DNA of 15,928 nucleotides, taken from contig QMQC01000008.1 in the NCBI GenBank assembly GCA_003648875.1, positions 1-15,928 of the forward strand, written 5' to 3'. How positions within the stretch are numbered: position 1 is the first letter of the stretch; every line of letters starts with the position of its first letter. Position numbers and translations under genes: made by a program. Below, one piece after another: positions 12,374 to 15,928 of the stretch. The notes beneath the pieces were generated by a model, which made no database searches, had not been told where the DNA came from, and saw only the letters and a program-made list of their open reading frames with translations. The DNA comes from Actinomycetota bacterium. GTDB taxonomy: Bacteria; Actinomycetota; Acidimicrobiia; Spongiisociales; UBA5794.

Positions 12374-13797
12374 TGGAACCGATCCTCAGCGTCGCCGAGA
12401 TGCGCCGAGTCGATGCTGAGACCACTGCGGACATCGACCGTCTCATGGAGGCGGCAGGTAACGGAATAGCGCTCTCCGCGGCTCGGATGGGTATCGGGTA
12501 CGGGAGCATCGTTCACATCATTGCCGGCAAGGGGAACAACGGTGGTGACGGGTACGTCGCGGCTCGCTACCTGACGCGACGCGGCGCAACGGTCGTGGTC
12601 CACCATGTTGGCGTTCCTCCGGATGACACGCCCGCCAAGCGTGCGATGACCGCGGCAACGTCCCTTGGCGTTCGAGTGAAACCGATCGGTCCTCCCGAAC
12701 ATGGGGACCTCGCCATCGATGCGTTCGTGGGCACCGGATTCAGTGGTGAGCTGCCACGCGAGGTCGCACAATGGACTGAAATCCAGTACCCGGTCCTGGC
12801 TGTCGACGTTCCGTCCGGCATCGACGGGGACACCGGTCTTGCAGCCGGCGCCGTGTTCCGTGCCGAGCGGACTGCAACGTTCCACATGTACAAGATTGGT
12901 CACTTCCTGGGTGACGGGCCGGACCTGTGCGGAGAGGTGGACCTCTACGACATCGGCCTCGAGGGAGGCGACCCGGCCATGTACCGCATGACGACCGCCG
13001 ACGTGGAGGTTCCGGATAGGCAGAGAACGACCCACAAGTGGTCTGCGGGTGCGGTTGCGACAATTGGCGGAGTGCCCGGTCTCACCGGAGCTGCATTGTT
13101 CGCGGCGAGGGGGGCGATAGCTGGCGGAGCGGGAGCATCCGTACTCTTCACGACTGCAGCCACATCGAGTGAATACGCGTCTGGTGCGCCCGACATCCCA
13201 CAGATGCAGGCCTCGGAGACGACATCGTGGCGCAATCATGCGTCCGAGGTTCTCTCGTTGCTCGACCGATTCGACGTGCTCGTGATGGGGCCGGGTCTTG
13301 AGCCCGTCGCGAGTGAATTCGTCGAGCACATCCTTGATGGGTTCGACGGCGTTGCGGTGGTTGATGCCGGGGCGCTCAACGCCATCTCACGCCTCGATGT
13401 CCTGGCGGGTCGCGCTGCCCCCACTGTGCTGACACCTCACGGCGGGGAATTCAAACGTCTGACAGGGCTCGATCCTGACCTACCGGCAGCACAATGGTTG
13501 GCGGAAGAGACGGGTGCGATCGTTGTGATGAAGGGCAATCCAACCCTGGTCGTCTCAGACGTCACCGTCGTTTCCGACTCGGGAGGGCCCGAACTTGCGA
13601 CCATCGGGACCGGTGACGTTCTTGCAGGCATGATTGCTGCGTTCGTCGCCGGTGGCGTTGAGGTCCCGATCGCTGCTGCGTCGGCTGTCCATCTCCACGG
13701 GATCGCGGGCTCAAGAATCGCATCGAGCGGCGTTATCACACCCCAGCGACTCATCGACGAGGTGGCGTCTGTCACCACCGCACACCGTACGGTCTGA
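12373..13797 (+). CDS. nnr: Bifunctional NAD(P)H-hydrate epimerase / ADP-dependent dehydratase
   Basis: The protein (474 residues) repairs hydrated NADH and NADPH. The N-terminal YjeF_N domain (about 1-220) epimerises R- and S-hydrates, and the C-terminal YjeF_C kinase-fold domain (about 230-470) dehydrates the S-form using ADP. Epimerase marks are AGKGNNGGDGYVAARYL (51-67), DAFVGTGFSG (116-125) and AVDVPSGIDG (143-152). Dehydratase marks are HKWSAGAVATIGG (about 221-233), LTPHGGEFKRL (about 354) and the nucleotide-site GTGDVLAGM (about 412). Both halves are intact and the length is typical of the fusion. It overlaps acpS by one base. The acpS-nnr-alr order recurs in actinobacteria. Confidence 0.95.
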   Translation: MEPILSVAEMRRVDAETTADIDRLMEAAGNGIALSAARMGIGYGSIVHIIAGKGNNGGDGYVAARYLTRRGATVVVHHVGVPPDDTPAKRAMTAATSLGVRVKPIGPPEHGDLAIDAFVGTGFSGELPREVAQWTEIQYPVLAVDVPSGIDGDTGLAAGAVFRAERTATFHMYKIGHFLGDGPDLCGEVDLYDIGLEGGDPAMYRMTTADVEVPDRQRTTHKWSAGAVATIGGVPGLTGAALFAARGAIAGGAGASVLFTTAATSSEYASGAPDIPQMQASETTSWRNHASEVLSLLDRFDVLVMGPGLEPVASEFVEHILDGFDGVAVVDAGALNAISRLDVLAGRAAPTVLTPHGGEFKRLTGLDPDLPAAQWLAEETGAIVVMKGNPTLVVSDVTVVSDSGGPELATIGTGDVLAGMIAAFVAGGVEVPIAAASAVHLHGIAGSRIASSGVITPQRLIDEVASVTTAHRTV

Positions 13798-13868
13798 CTA
13801 CCGTCGTATCGGGGTGTGTTGGCCGACATGTATTGTTCAACGCAGCCTCAGCAGCGACCCGGAGCACC

Positions 13869-14990
13869 ATGCGTCCTTCCTGGATTGAGATCGACCTCGA
13901 CGCGGTCGAGCACAACGTTGCCCAGATCAGCGCCGCGATCGGCGAAGTCGACCTCTGTGCGGTCGTCAAGGCCGATGCGTATGGGCACGGCGATGTTCCC
14001 GTTGCTGAGGCCGCAATACGAGGTGGCGCAAGTTGGTTGGCGGTTGCACTTGTCGAAGAAGGAGTCCGGCTGAGGGAAGCGGACATCGATATTCCGATCC
14101 TGGTCCTGTCCGAACCCCGCCTCAGCGAGGTTCGCCCGATCGTCACCCATGGACTCACACCAACAGCGTACAGAACCGAATTCGTCGAGCACCTTGCCCT
14201 GGCTGCCCTGAACGCATCGACACTTCCGTATCCGGTACATCTCAAGCTGGACACAGGGATGCACAGGGTCGGCGCGTCACCGGTCGAGGCGCTCGAGATC
14301 GCCAGAAAGATCGACCAGGACGACAGATTGGTGCTTCAGGGCGTATTCACCCACTTCCCCGTTGCCGACGAGGACCCGCAGTACACCGGTCGGCAGAACA
14401 ACGCGCTCATCGACTTTGTTGCCGCACTCGAGGCCGAAGGCATCGAGCCGAAGATCGTGCACGCGGCGAATACCGCGGCCGCGTTCGATCTTCCCGACAC
14501 GCGCCACCGAATGTGCCGCGTCGGTCTCGGCATCTATGGCCTCCGCCCGCACCCGGAAAGCGGGATGTCCATCGACCTCAAGCCGGCGATGCGGGTCGTG
14601 AGCCATGTCGCGTATGTACGGGACCTCTCGGTTGGTGCTCGTCCATCGTATGGTCGCAGACGCCCTCTGACTGCCGCAGGCAGGGTCGCCACCGTCCCGA
14701 TCGGCTATGCCGACGGGGTGCCACGAAGGCTCTTAGAGTCCGGCGTCGTTCTGATCAACGAAGAGCGGTATTCCTTCGCCGGAACGGTCACCATGGACAT
14801 GGTGGTCGTCGATGTCGGTCAGGACGACGTCAACGTTGGTGACGAGGTCGTACTCATGGGTCAACAGGGGGATGATGCGATCACCGCACAAGATTGGGCG
14901 GATCTGCTCGACACCATCAGCTACGAGGTCGTGTGCGACTTCGGGCCTCGTCTTCCACGCCGCTACATTGGGGGTACCGTCGATGGCTAA
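13869..14990 (+). CDS. alr: Alanine racemase
   Basis: Alr (373 residues) is a pyridoxal-phosphate enzyme that makes D-alanine for peptidoglycan. The cofactor lysine is Lys34 in VVKADAYGHG, and the second catalytic base is Tyr261 in PSYGRR. Other conserved parts are KLDTGMHRVG (126-135), THFPVADE (161-168), RVGLGIYGL (217-225) and VPIGYADG (276-283). ATG 13869 is chosen because GGAG lies five bases upstream (13861-13864) and the family normally starts close to WIEIDLDA. A TTG at 13833 would add 12 unconserved residues. It follows nnr after 71 bases and overlaps the next gene by eight bases. Confidence 0.95.
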   Translation: MRPSWIEIDLDAVEHNVAQISAAIGEVDLCAVVKADAYGHGDVPVAEAAIRGGASWLAVALVEEGVRLREADIDIPILVLSEPRLSEVRPIVTHGLTPTAYRTEFVEHLALAALNASTLPYPVHLKLDTGMHRVGASPVEALEIARKIDQDDRLVLQGVFTHFPVADEDPQYTGRQNNALIDFVAALEAEGIEPKIVHAANTAAAFDLPDTRHRMCRVGLGIYGLRPHPESGMSIDLKPAMRVVSHVAYVRDLSVGARPSYGRRRPLTAAGRVATVPIGYADGVPRRLLESGVVLINEERYSFAGTVTMDMVVVDVGQDDVNVGDEVVLMGQQGDDAITAQDWADLLDTISYEVVCDFGPRLPRRYIGGTVDG

Positions 14991-15873
14991 CGACACGATC
15001 ACCGCGGTCGGTGATGTTTCAGTCGGCCACTACACGGACTCCGATGCCATGACAGGTGTCACGGTGATCACGTTTCGAGAGCCGAACGTTGGCATTGTTG
15101 ACGTTCGCGGCGGTGCACCGGGTACACGAGAGATGGCGATCTTCGGTGACGCGATCAAGGCTGTGACAGTCAATGCTCTTGTGTTCGCTGGCGGGAGCGC
15201 GTTCGGTCTCGCTGCCGCCGACGGCGTCGTTGCGGTGCTCGAGGCAGAAGGGAAAGGTGCACCCACCCCGACGGGGCCTGTGCCGATCGTCCCGACCGCG
15301 ATTCTCTACGACCTGATGGTTGGCGAGTCCGATGTTCGCCCCACCGCAGCGAACGGGCGCTCTGCCTACCTCGCACGATCGAGCGAGGCCGTCGCAATGG
15401 GTTCGGTTGGAGCAGGTACGGGGGCGACAGTCGGCAAACTTGCGGGATTCGAGCACTCCACCGCTTCGGGTATCGGCTCATCGTCTCTGCGTGTCGGCGA
15501 CGCAACGGTTGGGGCCTTGGTGGCGCTCAATGCCGTGGGCGACGTCTACTCGCTCTCGGGCGACCGTCTGACCGGATCAGAGAGATCCGATCGGCTTGCG
15601 CACGAAGCGCTCGGATTTGCACAGAGCACGACGCTCATCGCGATCGCGACGGACGCGATCTTGGACCGGAACGACATGCGGAGAATGGCTGTACGCGCCC
15701 ACGACGCACTCGGCGCAACCGTTCGCCCTGCTCACACGAGATACGACGGAGACACCGCGTTCGCGGTGTCGAGCGAGGTCCATGAGGCAGATATCGATGG
15801 CATTGTCGAAGCGGCGTTTGTGTCGGTCGCTTCGTCGATCGAGCGGGCCATCGAGCATGCATCACGACGATGA
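14983..15873 (+). CDS. P1 family (DmpA-type) peptidase
   Basis: The protein (296 residues) resembles the P1/DmpA family (S58-like), whose members are Ntn-type, self-processing aminopeptidases or amidases. Motifs are VGHYTDSDAMTGVTVI (14-29), FAGGSAFGLAAADGV (68-82), VGAGTGATVGKLAG (142-155) and ATVGALVALNAVGDV (174-188). By analogy with self-cleaving relatives, Thr175 in the last motif is the likely nucleophile exposed by autoproteolysis; this is inference. No signal peptide is seen, so it is cytoplasmic. ATG 14983 has GGGGG eight bases upstream and lies within the last codons of alr. The natural substrate is unknown. Confidence 0.85.
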   Translation: MANDTITAVGDVSVGHYTDSDAMTGVTVITFREPNVGIVDVRGGAPGTREMAIFGDAIKAVTVNALVFAGGSAFGLAAADGVVAVLEAEGKGAPTPTGPVPIVPTAILYDLMVGESDVRPTAANGRSAYLARSSEAVAMGSVGAGTGATVGKLAGFEHSTASGIGSSSLRVGDATVGALVALNAVGDVYSLSGDRLTGSERSDRLAHEALGFAQSTTLIAIATDAILDRNDMRRMAVRAHDALGATVRPAHTRYDGDTAFAVSSEVHEADIDGIVEAAFVSVASSIERAIEHASRR

Positions 15874-15928
15874 TCGCCGATCTCGCATCCATCGAAACCA
15901 TCGACGCTCTGGCCGCCATCGCTCATGA
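15870..15928 (+). CDS. Start of a coupled gene, possibly tsaE (partial)
   Basis: ATG at 15870 overlaps the peptidase stop (ATGA) and the frame stays open to the window edge, giving MIADLASIETIDALAAIAH. The ASIETIDALAAIA pattern resembles the N terminus of TsaE, the ATPase of tRNA t6A synthesis, which follows alr in many actinobacteria. The P-loop that would prove this lies beyond the window, so the name is a guess from position and 19 residues. Confidence 0.45.
   Translation, partial: MIADLASIETIDALAAIAH

Noticed and set aside
11770..13329. Long open frame on the - strand (519 codons)
   Set aside because: It lies opposite acpS and nnr, whose motifs are unmistakable on the + strand. Its translation shows no domain and is an artefact of GC-rich codon use.
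13784..13793. Palindrome ACCGTACGGT at the end of nnr as an operator
   Set aside because: It lies inside coding sequence, is short, and has no promoter-like context; it could easily arise by chance.

Overview
The window is a chromosomal housekeeping segment read entirely on the + strand. Gene order (rpmJ-rpsM-rpsK-rpsD-rpoA-rplQ, then truA, rplM-rpsI, glmM, glmS, acpS, nnr, alr and probably tsaE) is the order seen in Actinomycetota. GTG starts, many ATGA/TGATG stop-start overlaps and moderately high GC fit that. The exact lineage cannot be fixed from the sequence; an Acidimicrobiia-like or other deep-branching actinobacterium is my inference.

Layout. 1-670: end of an unrecognised gene, translationally coupled to a small lipoprotein gene. 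671-997: leader without a gene, holding a possible promoter and a 7-bp hairpin. 998-4030: alpha-type ribosomal operon, in which S11 carries an unusual Ala/Pro/Glu-rich N-terminal extension of about 70 residues. 4188-6078: NUDIX hydrolase, YIP1-family membrane protein and truA, tightly packed. 6316-7178: rplM-rpsI behind their own leader. 7228-10740: glmM and glmS, the amino-sugar pair. 10847-11979: a cytidylate-kinase-like protein and a small unknown protein. 11993-15873: acpS, nnr, alr and a P1/DmpA-type peptidase. A coupled reading frame, probably tsaE, runs off the end at 15870.

The most interesting element lies in the 366-base gap between glmM and glmS. Bases 8721-8855 show the conserved core of a glmS ribozyme, the glucosamine-6-phosphate-dependent self-cleaving riboswitch best known from Firmicutes. 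The cleavage site (A|GCGCC), the active-site GACGAGG, the UAUCGA...UCGGCGG pseudoknot partner, P1, P2, P3 and P4 are all recognisable. Segments flanking the ribozyme form a second layer. The leader upstream of the cleavage site (8698-8711) pairs with 8882-8895. That same 3' segment can instead fold onto the glmS Shine-Dalgarno sequence (GGAGAT, 8906-8911). The two pairings are mutually exclusive, so self-cleavage could release the 5' arm and switch on a Shine-Dalgarno-sequestering hairpin. A promoter-like pair is placed so that the transcript would begin at the first base of the 5' arm.

Together the genes cover translation (ribosomal proteins, RNA polymerase alpha, pseudouridine synthase), cell-wall precursor supply (GlmS, GlmM, Alr), activation of acyl carrier protein (AcpS) and NAD(P)H repair (Nnr). 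No mobile element, CRISPR array, tRNA or rRNA was seen.
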